The notes below the pieces were generated by a model. That model was not told where the DNA came from. It saw only the letters and a list, made by a program, of their open reading frames with translations, and did no database searches. The position numbers and the translations under genes were made by a program. From Rhodobacteraceae bacterium UBA996 (lineage in GTDB: Bacteria > Pseudomonadota > Alphaproteobacteria > Rhodobacterales > Rhodobacteraceae), in NCBI GenBank assembly GCA_002291955.1, contig DBBA01000255.1:1-6712 (forward strand): a stretch of DNA of 6,712 nucleotides. Reading direction: 5' to 3'. Of this stretch, positions 1 to 6,712 are shown piece by piece. Within the stretch, counting starts at the first letter, position 1. Every line of letters starts with the position of its first letter.

Positions 1-407
1 GGATCGGGCACCACCCCCACCAGCGGCGGGGCGGCCACCGCCGCCCGGTCCCCCGGGGCGACCAGCCCCCCCAGCCGCGCGGCGCCGGGCGCAGGCACGA
101 CCGTGTCGGGCCAGGTCGCGGTCGCGGTCATGCCGCCCAGCGTGATGCGCAACTGGGCGTATTCCTCCAGCTGGTTGACGATCTCGGGTCCGACCGTCAC
201 CCGCGCCTCGGCCCCGTGGCGCTCCACCGGATAGGGACCGAAGGCCGCGGGTTCGGTCTGGAACCCGTCGCCGCCCAGGTACTTGTCGGTATAGGTGCTT
301 TGCAGCGCCACCGTCACCCGGTCGCCCGGCAGCGCCGCACCCGGCGCCGCCAGCACCGCAAAGCCGCCCCGCGGCCGCGCCGGATCGGGGCGGATCGCGA
401 TGGTCAT
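1..407 (-). CDS. Unrecognised protein after SrfC, 5' part only
   Basis: The frame opens at the ATG at 407 and stays open to the left edge, giving 135 residues with the C-terminus missing. I do not recognise a family. The start, MTIAIRPDPARPRGG, has no signal peptide or membrane helix. Residues 25-95 alternate short hydrophobic stretches with Gly, Pro and charged residues (RVTVALQSTY 30-39, ARVTVGPEIV 68-77, LRITLGGMTATATW 86-99), suggesting a beta-rich fold. Residues 103-135 are rich in Ala, Gly, Pro and Val and look like a flexible stretch or domain border. Third positions are strongly G/C as in srfC, which supports real coding. Because it is coupled to srfC by ATGA, it is probably an accessory or partner of the SrfB-SrfC pair. 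A structural, envelope or regulatory role cannot be told from this fragment. Confidence 0.75.
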   Translation of the reverse strand, partial: MTIAIRPDPARPRGGFAVLAAPGAALPGDRVTVALQSTYTDKYLGGDGFQTEPAAFGPYPVERHGAEARVTVGPEIVNQLEEYAQLRITLGGMTATATWPDTVVPAPGAARLGGLVAPGDRAAVAAPPLVGVVPD

Positions 408-422
408 GCCGCGCCGGTCCCC
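404..422 (-). promoter_or_regulatory. ATGA coupling site of the last gene
   Basis: The srfC stop (TGA, 406-404) overlaps the next ATG (407-405) as ATGA. A GGGGA stretch at 422-418, inside the srfC 3' end and ten bases from the ATG, may act as ribosome site, but the spacing is long. Overlaps of this type usually mean translational coupling. It is the main reason for choosing this start. Confidence 0.6.
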
Positions 423-3043
423 ATGCCCCGCAGCCCGGCCAGGATGCGGCCCAGCCGCGCGTTCTGCGCGATGTCGATGCGCCCCGCGGCCCCATCCTGG
501 GCATTGGCCTCGAACAGCGCGAGCAGCGCGTGCACCCAGTCGGTCCAGTGGCTTTCGGCGATGCCGCGCGGGTCGGCGGGCAGGTCGGCCGCCGTGTCGG
601 ACGGCGCATGCGCCGTGAACACGGGCCGCGTGCCGCCCTCGGGCAGGGTGACCACGGGGCGGTCCGGCACCGGCACCCGGTCGTAGCCGAGGGTGGCCAC
701 GAACCCGTTGATGGCGTCCGCACAGACGATCGACGCGGGCAGGGCCTGCTTGTCCACCGTATGGCCGAAGCTGATCGCGCGCAGCAGTTCGGTCGTGCGG
801 TCGATCACGCCGGTCCGCCGCAGCCCGTGCACCAGTTCGCCTGCCAGCGCGTTCGCTGTCGCGGGCGTGAAGCCGAAGCGCGACAGGCGGGCGATGTCCT
901 CCTGGAACCGGGTCAGCACCTCGATCCAGACCTCGACGGCGGTTTCCGCCTGGAACGTCTCGGCGGTCAGGGTGCGGATGCGCGGGCCCGCCGCGCCTGG
1001 CGTGACCGGCGGGCTTGCCCGCCCCGCCGCGGCGGACGCAACCGACGGCGCCACCACCCGCCGCCCTGCGGTCGCCGCGGCCGGGGTCACGGCCGAGGTC
1101 AGCCGGACCGACGGCGGCACCCGCACGATCCGGTCATGGACCCGGTCCTGATCCACCATCAGATGCGCCATCACCGCCCCGAAGCGGTGCCCCTCCAGCG
1201 CCAGATACAGCGCGTCGATCACCTGGCCTGCCGCGCGGCGCTTGTCCTCGATCCGCTGATGCAGGTCGTCGGACACATGGTGGTCGTCCAGCGCCATCAC
1301 CAGATCGCCCGCCAGCCGGTCGATCTGTGCGGCGATCTGCGCCTGCTTCATGTCGGCGCGGCAGACCGGCGCCAGCCCCCGCATCAGATAGTCCACGCCG
1401 CCATCGTTCAGCGCCATCGCCGCGTCCCAGGCCGCGGCCGGGTCGCGGAAATGGGTCTGCACCAGGTCGGTCCCGCAGCAGCCCGCCCGCATCTCGGCCA
1501 GCCGCGCGACCTTGTCGGGGCGGATCGCCACCTCGCGCCCGCCGTCATAGGTGATGACCTGTTCCGCCGGGAAGTTCGGGTTGCGCAGCCAGTAGCAGTT
1601 GTCGAACGGCCGCCCGGGTGCCCAGGCGCGGGGCCAGCTGTCGGGCATCGCGCCGAACTTCTCCAGGAGCGACATGCGCATCCGCTTGTCGAAGCGGCTG
1701 GCGGGGTCGTCGCCGGACCCCGCGCTGTCGATCAGGTGCTTGTCGAACTTGGTCAGCACGAAGAACAGAAGCGTATCCACCCCCGCCCGCCGGTCGGGCG
1801 TCGCCCCGTGCGTGGCGGCGACCCAGTCGGCCACCAGGGCACTGAGACCCCCGGTTTCCACGTTGCTGTCGGGGATGCACAACAGCATCGCCGTGATCTC
1901 CTGGTCGGCCACATAGCGGTCGAACAGATAGGCGACCTTGCCGCGCAGCACGCACTCCTTCAGCGGCCCCGACCCGCCCGCCAGGAACGCCGCCAGCGGG
2001 CGTTCGTCGCGGGTCCGCGCACCGGGGAAATCCAGCAGGTCGGTGTCGGCAAACAGGTCGTGCGGGCGTTCGGCCATCGGCAGCACCAGTTCCGCCGTCA
2101 GTGCCGCGATCACCGCCTTGGGCAGCACCGCGCGCCGCCCGCCTGCCGTGACCGCCAGCCCCGGACCATCGTCGCGGTCGAGCCCCGCCAGAAGCTTCAC
2201 GTCGATGATGCTGTCCTCGCGCGGGACCAGCGCATCAAGACCCGCGAACGCCTCGTCCGCATGGCCAAGGGCCGCCAGCGCGCCCGCCAGCCGGGCATAG
2301 AGCGCGGTAAAGGCCGCGTGTCCGCCCCAGCAGGGCGCCAGCAGCGCGGCGCGGTCGGCCGCGTCCAGCCGGGGGGCCAGGTCGGCGGCTTCCTCCCAGA
2401 ACGGGGCCAGCGCGGCGGCATAGGTGGACCGCCCGGCGAAGCGGCCGACATAGTCCTGGATCTCGACCACATCATCCGGGGTCAGCCCCGCAACGGGCGA
2501 TCCCGCCCGGCCGCGGAACCGCGCCAGATGCGCGTCCAGCGCGTCCGGTCCCGGCTCGGGCTCGGACTTGTCGCCATCCCAGAAGAAGCTGTTGATCAGG
2601 ATGCGGGCGATGTCGGCCTCGGACAGAAGCCGCAGCTTGACCGGGAAACCGGCGGGCGCCGCATAGCCATGCGCGGTGAACCGGGTGACGAGGCCGGTCG
2701 ATTCGCCCTCGCCCTCGGGGTTGATGTCCTTGATGAAATCGAGCCGTCCGGCAGGGTCGGGGAAATCCGACACCAGCCGCCCGCCCCGGGGCCGCGCCAG
2801 CACCGACACCAGGAACGACTTGCCCGCCTGGCTGGGCCCGAACACGCTGACGCTCATCCGCGTGCCGGCCGCGCGGGCCAGCTTGTCGGCGCGACGCGCA
2901 GCGCGGGTCAGGCGCTGCACCAGCGACTTGCGGTCGGGGCCGACCGTGCCCGCGTTGCGGTCGTCCGTCACCCAGTCCAGCGCCTCGCGCGCCAGGGCCG
3001 CCACCTGCCCGCACCGGTCCGCCAGTTCCGTCCCGCCTGCCAT
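404..3043 (-). CDS. srfC: SrfC family protein, dynamin-like GTPase
   Basis: An 879-residue protein of the SrfC / 'putative bacterial virulence factor' family (COG4458). A full set of GTPase motifs is visible: G1 GPSQAGKS (69-76), G2-like STGLVTRFT (115-123), G3 DFPG (338-341) and G4 TKFD (431-434). G1 and G2 resemble dynamin (GGQSAGKS and SGIVTRRP), so a dynamin-like GTPase is the best fit. About 215 residues separate G2 from G3, against roughly 70 in dynamin, so the G domain carries a large, mostly helical insertion. Residues 645-690 are an Ala/Pro/Val linker leading to a helical C-terminal domain (692-879) that could be an assembly or partner-binding part. No signal peptide or clear membrane helix is seen, so it is probably cytoplasmic. 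It follows srfB with its own Shine-Dalgarno and overlaps the next gene by four bases. Fixed pairing with SrfB suggests one complex. GTP binding is well supported; membrane remodelling is inference. Confidence 0.92.
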   Translation of the reverse strand: MAGGTELADRCGQVAALAREALDWVTDDRNAGTVGPDRKSLVQRLTRAARRADKLARAAGTRMSVSVFGPSQAGKSFLVSVLARPRGGRLVSDFPDPAGRLDFIKDINPEGEGESTGLVTRFTAHGYAAPAGFPVKLRLLSEADIARILINSFFWDGDKSEPEPGPDALDAHLARFRGRAGSPVAGLTPDDVVEIQDYVGRFAGRSTYAAALAPFWEEAADLAPRLDAADRAALLAPCWGGHAAFTALYARLAGALAALGHADEAFAGLDALVPREDSIIDVKLLAGLDRDDGPGLAVTAGGRRAVLPKAVIAALTAELVLPMAERPHDLFADTDLLDFPGARTRDERPLAAFLAGGSGPLKECVLRGKVAYLFDRYVADQEITAMLLCIPDSNVETGGLSALVADWVAATHGATPDRRAGVDTLLFFVLTKFDKHLIDSAGSGDDPASRFDKRMRMSLLEKFGAMPDSWPRAWAPGRPFDNCYWLRNPNFPAEQVITYDGGREVAIRPDKVARLAEMRAGCCGTDLVQTHFRDPAAAWDAAMALNDGGVDYLMRGLAPVCRADMKQAQIAAQIDRLAGDLVMALDDHHVSDDLHQRIEDKRRAAGQVIDALYLALEGHRFGAVMAHLMVDQDRVHDRIVRVPPSVRLTSAVTPAAATAGRRVVAPSVASAAAGRASPPVTPGAAGPRIRTLTAETFQAETAVEVWIEVLTRFQEDIARLSRFGFTPATANALAGELVHGLRRTGVIDRTTELLRAISFGHTVDKQALPASIVCADAINGFVATLGYDRVPVPDRPVVTLPEGGTRPVFTAHAPSDTAADLPADPRGIAESHWTDWVHALLALFEANAQDGAAGRIDIAQNARLGRILAGLRGMGTGAA

Positions 3044-3049
3044 GCCGCG

Positions 3050-3056
3050 CCCTTCC
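3050..3056 (-). promoter_or_regulatory. srfC Shine-Dalgarno
   Basis: GGAAGGG lies in the 16-base gap between the srfB stop (3062-3060) and the srfC ATG (3043-3041), six bases from the ATG. It is the best ribosome site in the window and supports this start for srfC. The gap is too short for a separate promoter with both -10 and -35 boxes. Confidence 0.75.
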
Positions 3057-3059
3057 GGT

Positions 3060-6000
3060 TCAGATCTGGAACACGCCGGTGTCGATCCAGTACTCGTCCT
3101 GGAAGCCCAGCGTGTGCAGTTTCAGCGTCAGGTCCGACGGCTTCATCCCGTCGCCCGCGCCATCCTCGACCTGCGCGATGCGGAACGCCTCGCGCAGCGC
3201 CTCGCGCCGCAGGACCGCCTCGGACGAGGGGTTGTCCACGTCGCCATCGTCGGCTTCGGCCCGTTCCAGCGTCACGCGCAGGGGTGTCGGGCGCCGGCGG
3301 GCCGCGTCATGGGCAAAGTCCAGCCGGTAGAGCGGCGTCGTCGTCCAGCGGTCGAGCGGCAGTTGCCGCGCTCCGATGTGGACGGGCGCGAACATGTCCA
3401 CCTGCGCCGTCTGCCCGCTGCCCGTCGCATCCAGATCCATGTCGCGGAACAGCACCCGCGCCGCGGGGATCTGCTCGTTCAGGTCCATCTCGCCGATGAA
3501 CCGCGCGGTGGACCGCATGCCGAACGCGCCCGGCGGCACGGTGAAGTTGGCGATATGCTTGTCGGCCAGCGCGATCAGCATGCCGCCGACCGCAACCGTG
3601 CTTTTCGGGTCGCCGATCCGCTGCGTGACAGGATCGCGGAACGGGAACCAGCGCCCGGTGCGGTAGCGGTGCATCGACACCAGCCGGTGCGGCGGCACGG
3701 CCATCATCTCCTCGAGGATCGACCGCACGGCGGGAAGCCGCGACGGCCGCCCGGTCAGCAGCAGCACATCGACGCCCAGGTGATCGACCACCTCGCCCAT
3801 GTTGCCCAGGACCTTCTGCAACACCTCGCGCGCGATGGCGTCGATGTCCTCGCGCGTGGCGCGGATGACGAGGTCCGCCAGCCGCCAGTCGGTGGCCCCC
3901 ACCGCCGCCGCCGCACCCTCGATGTAGCGGATCAGGTCGGGCGGCAGACCGGTGGCCGCATCCGTCCCGACCGCCAGACCCAGCACCTCGGCCGCGCGCA
4001 GGTCCACATGGTCGAACTCCTCGGCCGTCTCGCAGTACGCCAGAAGCCCGACCGCCAGCGGCGCCAGCACCCGCAGCGCGAACTGCCGCCGCTTCTGCAC
4101 CACCTGCTGGTCCTGCCCGCCGATGTCGCCGCCGAACAGCTCGCGCAGCTTCTCGCCCGCATGCGCGCCCCCTGCGCCCTCGATGGACGCCTGCAGGCGG
4201 GGCAGCACCACCGCCGCCACCACCCGCTGCACCAGATCGTCACCCGCCACGCGGAACCCTTCGCGGAAGGTCTGGAACGGGCTCAGCATCCGGCTGGCGG
4301 TGCCGAACCACGTCGTCACCATCAGGTCGGTCGTGCCACCGCCGATGTCGATGCAGGCCAGCCGCAGCGACGGTTCGGGCATCGTGCCGCCGGGCCGCAC
4401 CCGGGGCTGCCCGCGCAGCTGAAGGAAGGCATCGATCCGCCCGTCGAAGCGCTGCGCCAGCTCGGAATACAGGTAGACCAGCTGCGTGCAGCTCGCCTCG
4501 TCCCACTCGACGATCAGCTCGGGCCGGCGCGAGATCGCGCTGTCACCCTCGGCCACGCCCTGCATCGCCCAGACCAGCCGCAGCGCCCCCTCGGCCCGCG
4601 ACCGCAGGATCGCCTGTTCCTGCGCCGACATGGCGGTCGGAAGGGTCAGGATGATCCGGTTCAGCCGCCGCGGCAGGTCCGACTGCGCCCGGCGCGACCG
4701 GCCCGCGGGGTCGTTCACCTGCACCAGCGCGTGCGCGATGATCTCGGCCAAGAGGAACCCGAACAGCGCCGAGCGGGAGAACCGCGGCCGGATCGCGGGG
4801 GCCATGGACGTGCGCCCCCGCGGGCGCAGGCGGCGGCGCTCCTCGTGGGCGACCTGGTCCAGCACGTCGCCCGCCTCGTTCAGGTGGCGCATGGCGGCGC
4901 GGATGCACTTGGGCAGGTTGTTGGGATCGCTGTGGGCGTGGAACCGCCAGTCCTGCGGCACGGCCGCGTCGTCCCACAGGTAGCGCTTGGGCGAGGACAG
5001 GCCCGACACGGTTTCCGTCCCCTGTTCGCGGGCCACATGGCGCAGCGCCTCGGGCCCCACCCGCACGAAGCCCGGCCACAGGAACGCATTGCGCCGCCCC
5101 GACCGGCTGGCGAACCGGTCCTCGCCCAGCCGCAGGTCGCAGAATTCGACCCGGCTTTCGAACAGCCCGGCATAGGTCAGTTCCGGCTGCGACAGGTCGC
5201 GGATCTCCAGCGGGAAGGACCGCGCCAGGTCCACCCGCGCCTCGCCGGGGAAGCGTTCGATCAGGATGCCGCAGGTGCGGCTGTTGCCCACGTCCAGCAC
5301 CAGGTCCACGTCCACCGGCGCCACCGCATCGCGGGCGGACACGGTGTTGACCAGGCGGATGCGCGGCGGGCGCACGGCGCGGTCGATCAGGGCGAGGTAG
5401 GCCAGATACCGCGCCCAATGCTCGAACAGGTGCGGCAGCGTCTCCTCGGACACGGTGCGCCCCGGGCGTTCGGAGCGCTTGAAGCGCAGGAACAGGTCCT
5501 TCAGCCAGTCCGACACCCACAGCTGCAGGTCGATGGCCGTGCCGTCCTCGGCCGTGTCCAGCCGACGCAGGAACCAGTCCATCCGCGCAGGGTCCGCCAC
5601 GAAGCGGAAATCGCGCGCCTTCTCGGCATCCGTCCGGTCGGGCGCCAGATACGCGCGGTCCTGCGCTTCCGCCGCCAGCGCCGTGTCGAGGGCCAGTTGC
5701 ACCCGGTGCGTGTGCCCCGTCGCGGGGTCGGGCGCGGGCAGTTCTACGGTGCGCAGCCGCGCCCAGGTGGACGGACCGGGATCGTACCGCTCCTCGCCCG
5801 CGGGGCCGCGCTCGCTGCGCAGGCGCAGGACCGGCACCGGCACCCAGGTGCCGAGGAACGGTTCCAGCGCCGCGGCGGGGCGCACCGCGTATTCGTCGTC
5901 GTCATCCCGCCGCCCGGCCTCGGCCGCGGCATCGCGGTCCTCCTCGCCGGTCAGCGGGATCAGCGCGCGTTCCACCTTGCCCGCCACCTCGCCCGTCACC

Positions 6001-6146
6001 CGTTCGATGACGCGCAGGGGCTTCACGTCCACCGCATCCAGCGCAAAGCCGAAGTCGAAGATCTGGATGCCGGAATAGGGCACCAGCGCCACCTCGTCGG
6101 GCCAGGTCGCCAGGTCGCGCAGGCGGTCGCGTCTCTCGCGCAGCAT
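3060..6146 (-). CDS. srfB: SrfB family protein, Hsp70/actin-like ATPase
   Basis: A 1028-residue protein, close to the usual size of SrfB (COG4457, Pfam SrfB). It carries the Hsp70/actin nucleotide-binding motifs in the right order. Phosphate-1 is LVLDVGNSRT (282-291). A connect-1-like strand is RIILTLPTAMSAQEQ (497-511), comparable to VITVPA...Q in DnaK. Phosphate-2 is CIDIGGGTTDL (598-608). The adenosine motif is LLLTGRPSRLPAV (795-807), and PKSTVAVGGMLIAL (847-860) matches the closing Hsp70 segment PDEAVAIGAA. A family-specific region of about 280 residues precedes the core, including an acidic run at 81-85, and about 165 residues follow it. The tail shows no obvious DnaK substrate-binding domain. 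No signal peptide or membrane span is seen, so it is probably cytoplasmic. ATP binding is well supported; the client is unknown. The enterobacterial 'virulence factor' label is historical. It lies between the YfaP-like gene (one-base overlap) and srfC (16-base gap), which suggests the products act together. Confidence 0.93.
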   Translation of the reverse strand: MLRERRDRLRDLATWPDEVALVPYSGIQIFDFGFALDAVDVKPLRVIERVTGEVAGKVERALIPLTGEEDRDAAAEAGRRDDDDEYAVRPAAALEPFLGTWVPVPVLRLRSERGPAGEERYDPGPSTWARLRTVELPAPDPATGHTHRVQLALDTALAAEAQDRAYLAPDRTDAEKARDFRFVADPARMDWFLRRLDTAEDGTAIDLQLWVSDWLKDLFLRFKRSERPGRTVSEETLPHLFEHWARYLAYLALIDRAVRPPRIRLVNTVSARDAVAPVDVDLVLDVGNSRTCGILIERFPGEARVDLARSFPLEIRDLSQPELTYAGLFESRVEFCDLRLGEDRFASRSGRRNAFLWPGFVRVGPEALRHVAREQGTETVSGLSSPKRYLWDDAAVPQDWRFHAHSDPNNLPKCIRAAMRHLNEAGDVLDQVAHEERRRLRPRGRTSMAPAIRPRFSRSALFGFLLAEIIAHALVQVNDPAGRSRRAQSDLPRRLNRIILTLPTAMSAQEQAILRSRAEGALRLVWAMQGVAEGDSAISRRPELIVEWDEASCTQLVYLYSELAQRFDGRIDAFLQLRGQPRVRPGGTMPEPSLRLACIDIGGGTTDLMVTTWFGTASRMLSPFQTFREGFRVAGDDLVQRVVAAVVLPRLQASIEGAGGAHAGEKLRELFGGDIGGQDQQVVQKRRQFALRVLAPLAVGLLAYCETAEEFDHVDLRAAEVLGLAVGTDAATGLPPDLIRYIEGAAAAVGATDWRLADLVIRATREDIDAIAREVLQKVLGNMGEVVDHLGVDVLLLTGRPSRLPAVRSILEEMMAVPPHRLVSMHRYRTGRWFPFRDPVTQRIGDPKSTVAVGGMLIALADKHIANFTVPPGAFGMRSTARFIGEMDLNEQIPAARVLFRDMDLDATGSGQTAQVDMFAPVHIGARQLPLDRWTTTPLYRLDFAHDAARRRPTPLRVTLERAEADDGDVDNPSSEAVLRREALREAFRIAQVEDGAGDGMKPSDLTLKLHTLGFQDEYWIDTGVFQI

Positions 6147-6157
6147 CAGTTGCCCCC
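6146..6157 (-). promoter_or_regulatory. srfB ribosome site and TGATG coupling
   Basis: The stop of the YfaP-like gene (TGA, 6148-6146) shares one base with the srfB ATG (6146-6144). A G-run at 6157-6153, six bases upstream of the ATG, is the only Shine-Dalgarno-like element and is weak. Initiation probably relies on ribosomes finishing the upstream gene. This junction fixes the srfB start; the same frame is open for 170 more codons upstream only because it shadows the upstream gene. Confidence 0.65.
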
Positions 6158-6712
6158 GTGGTTGTGGTCCGCCGCCCAGTCCGGACTGCCCGGCGCCACC
6201 GTTCCCTGCAGCACCATCACCTGGTCGCCATCCCGCACCTGCACCTGGAACGGCTCGGGCGCGCCCCCCGTTGCCGACCGGAACAGCCGCACCCCGATCC
6301 CGTACACGCCCGGCCCCGGGTCTGCAAAGTAGGTGTTCTCGACCGGCGCGGTTGTCCGCTGCCCGCCCGCGTTCATGTCGATGTCCAGCACGCCCCCGCA
6401 GGCCGCCCGCGTGCCGAAGAAGATGCGCCCGCCGTCCGGGCAGGTGATGTGCAGGTCCAGATCGCTTTCCGAGTTCCACGCGAGCGAGAACGTCAGCGCC
6501 CCGCGGACCGCGCCCGCATCGTCCAGCCGACGGTCGATCTCGGACGGTGGGGCGGGTTCGGGTTCGGGCGCGGGAAGGTCGGGCAGCACCACGGGCGCAG
6601 GCGGCAGGACGGGCGCGGGCGGCAGAACAGGGGCAGGGGGCGGCTGCGGCTGGCACGCCCGGTCGGCGTCCGCGATCCGCAGCGCCAGCCGCGCGATCTC
6701 GTCCTCGATCCG
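6146..6712 (-). CDS. Pro-linked YfaP/DUF2135-like protein, 3' part only
   Basis: The 188 C-terminal residues are visible; the frame stays open to the right edge, so the start lies outside. Fragment residues 1-19 form a short heptad helix (I2, I6, L9, I13, A16), followed by C20 and a Pro/Ala/Val linker to about residue 60 containing PAPVLP repeats. Residues 71-174 are a beta-rich domain with W79-N80, DLDLH at 84-88, PDGG at 92-95, GGVLDID at 106-112, EN at 125-126 and PGVYGIGV at 134-141. This pattern resembles the YfaP/DUF2135 family, whose function is unknown. C91 and C105 could form a disulfide. An extracytoplasmic domain on a spacer, tethered by a membrane segment outside the window, is inferred. 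A GTG at 6592 could be taken as a start, but it lies inside the linker, has no clear ribosome site, and the coil codes on upstream. The gene is first in the visible operon, the position SrfA holds beside SrfB in enterobacteria. Homology to SrfA was not established. Confidence 0.8.
   Translation of the reverse strand, partial: RIEDEIARLALRIADADRACQPQPPPAPVLPPAPVLPPAPVVLPDLPAPEPEPAPPSEIDRRLDDAGAVRGALTFSLAWNSESDLDLHITCPDGGRIFFGTRAACGGVLDIDMNAGGQRTTAPVENTYFADPGPGVYGIGVRLFRSATGGAPEPFQVQVRDGDQVMVLQGTVAPGSPDWAADHNHGGN
6593..6637 (-). repeat. 18-bp tandem repeat encoding PAPVLP
   Basis: About two and a half copies of an 18-base unit sit in the proline-rich linker of the first gene: 6637-6620, 6619-6602 and a partial copy at 6601-6593. 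Each full copy encodes Pro-Ala-Pro-Val-Leu-Pro. The copies differ mainly at third positions (CCT/CCC, GCC/GCG, GTT/GTC), so the peptide is kept while the DNA has drifted. The unit is a multiple of three, so gain or loss of a copy would change linker length without breaking the frame. Confidence 0.75.

Noticed and set aside
1011..1105. GC-rich, partly self-complementary stretch as a possible terminator
   Set aside because: It lies inside srfC over its Ala/Pro linker, has no T-run, and the reading frame continues through it.
530..3499. Plus-strand open frame of about 989 codons
   Set aside because: It is antisense to srfC, with the same Arg/His/Gln/Pro-rich shadow composition and no recognisable motif. 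SrfC on the minus strand explains the coding signal.
4543..5520. Minus-strand open frame of about 325 codons inside srfB
   Set aside because: It is an alternative frame of srfB with Arg/Gly/Ala/Pro-rich composition. The srfB frame here carries the phosphate-1 and connect-1 motifs.
5888..5905. GTC-rich run resembling a trinucleotide repeat
   Set aside because: It encodes the short acidic run at residues 81-85 of SrfB. Only a few units are present, and it is explained by coding.
2676..6332. Plus-strand open frame of about 1218 codons
   Set aside because: It lies antisense to srfB and the 5' part of srfC. Its product is rich in His, Arg, Gln, Pro and Gly with no domain features, as expected from the opposite strand of a very GC-rich gene, while the minus strand encodes clear NTPase motifs.
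6590..6592. GTG as the start of a 148-residue gene
   Set aside because: It falls inside the proline linker with no convincing Shine-Dalgarno, and the upstream in-frame codons encode a regular heptad coil, so the real start lies beyond the right edge.

Overview
The window is very GC-rich, close to 70 % G+C by eye, with almost every third codon position G or C. It is read almost entirely on the minus strand. Base composition, codon use and gene family fit an alphaproteobacterium of the Rhodobacterales type (Rhodobacter, Paracoccus and relatives). That placement is inference, because no rRNA or other phylogenetic marker is present.

Layout, in transcription order from right to left: (1) 6712-6146, the 3' part of a gene for a protein with a short heptad coil, a Pro/Ala/Val linker and a YfaP/DUF2135-like beta domain; its 5' end lies beyond the right edge. 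(2) 6146-3060, a complete 1028-residue SrfB-family protein with a recognisable Hsp70/actin-type ATPase core. (3) 3043-404, a complete 879-residue SrfC-family protein with dynamin-like GTPase motifs. (4) 407-1, the 5' part of an unrecognised gene running off the left edge. The junctions are TGATG, a 16-base gap holding a good Shine-Dalgarno, and ATGA. The four genes therefore look like one translationally coupled operon. No promoter, terminator, RNA gene, mobile element or CRISPR is visible, and no gap between genes exceeds 16 bases.

The srfB/srfC names come from genes first noted in enterobacteria and labelled 'virulence factor' or 'putative effector', but the label says little about biochemistry. 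The motifs seen here point to a cytoplasmic two-NTPase machine, an Hsp70-like ATPase paired with a large dynamin-type GTPase. It is made together with a possibly membrane-anchored, Pro-linked beta-domain protein and a small unknown partner. This makes a coherent, poorly understood system and is the most interesting content of the window. Long open frames on the plus strand, up to more than 1200 codons, are GC-driven antisense shadows and are not annotated.
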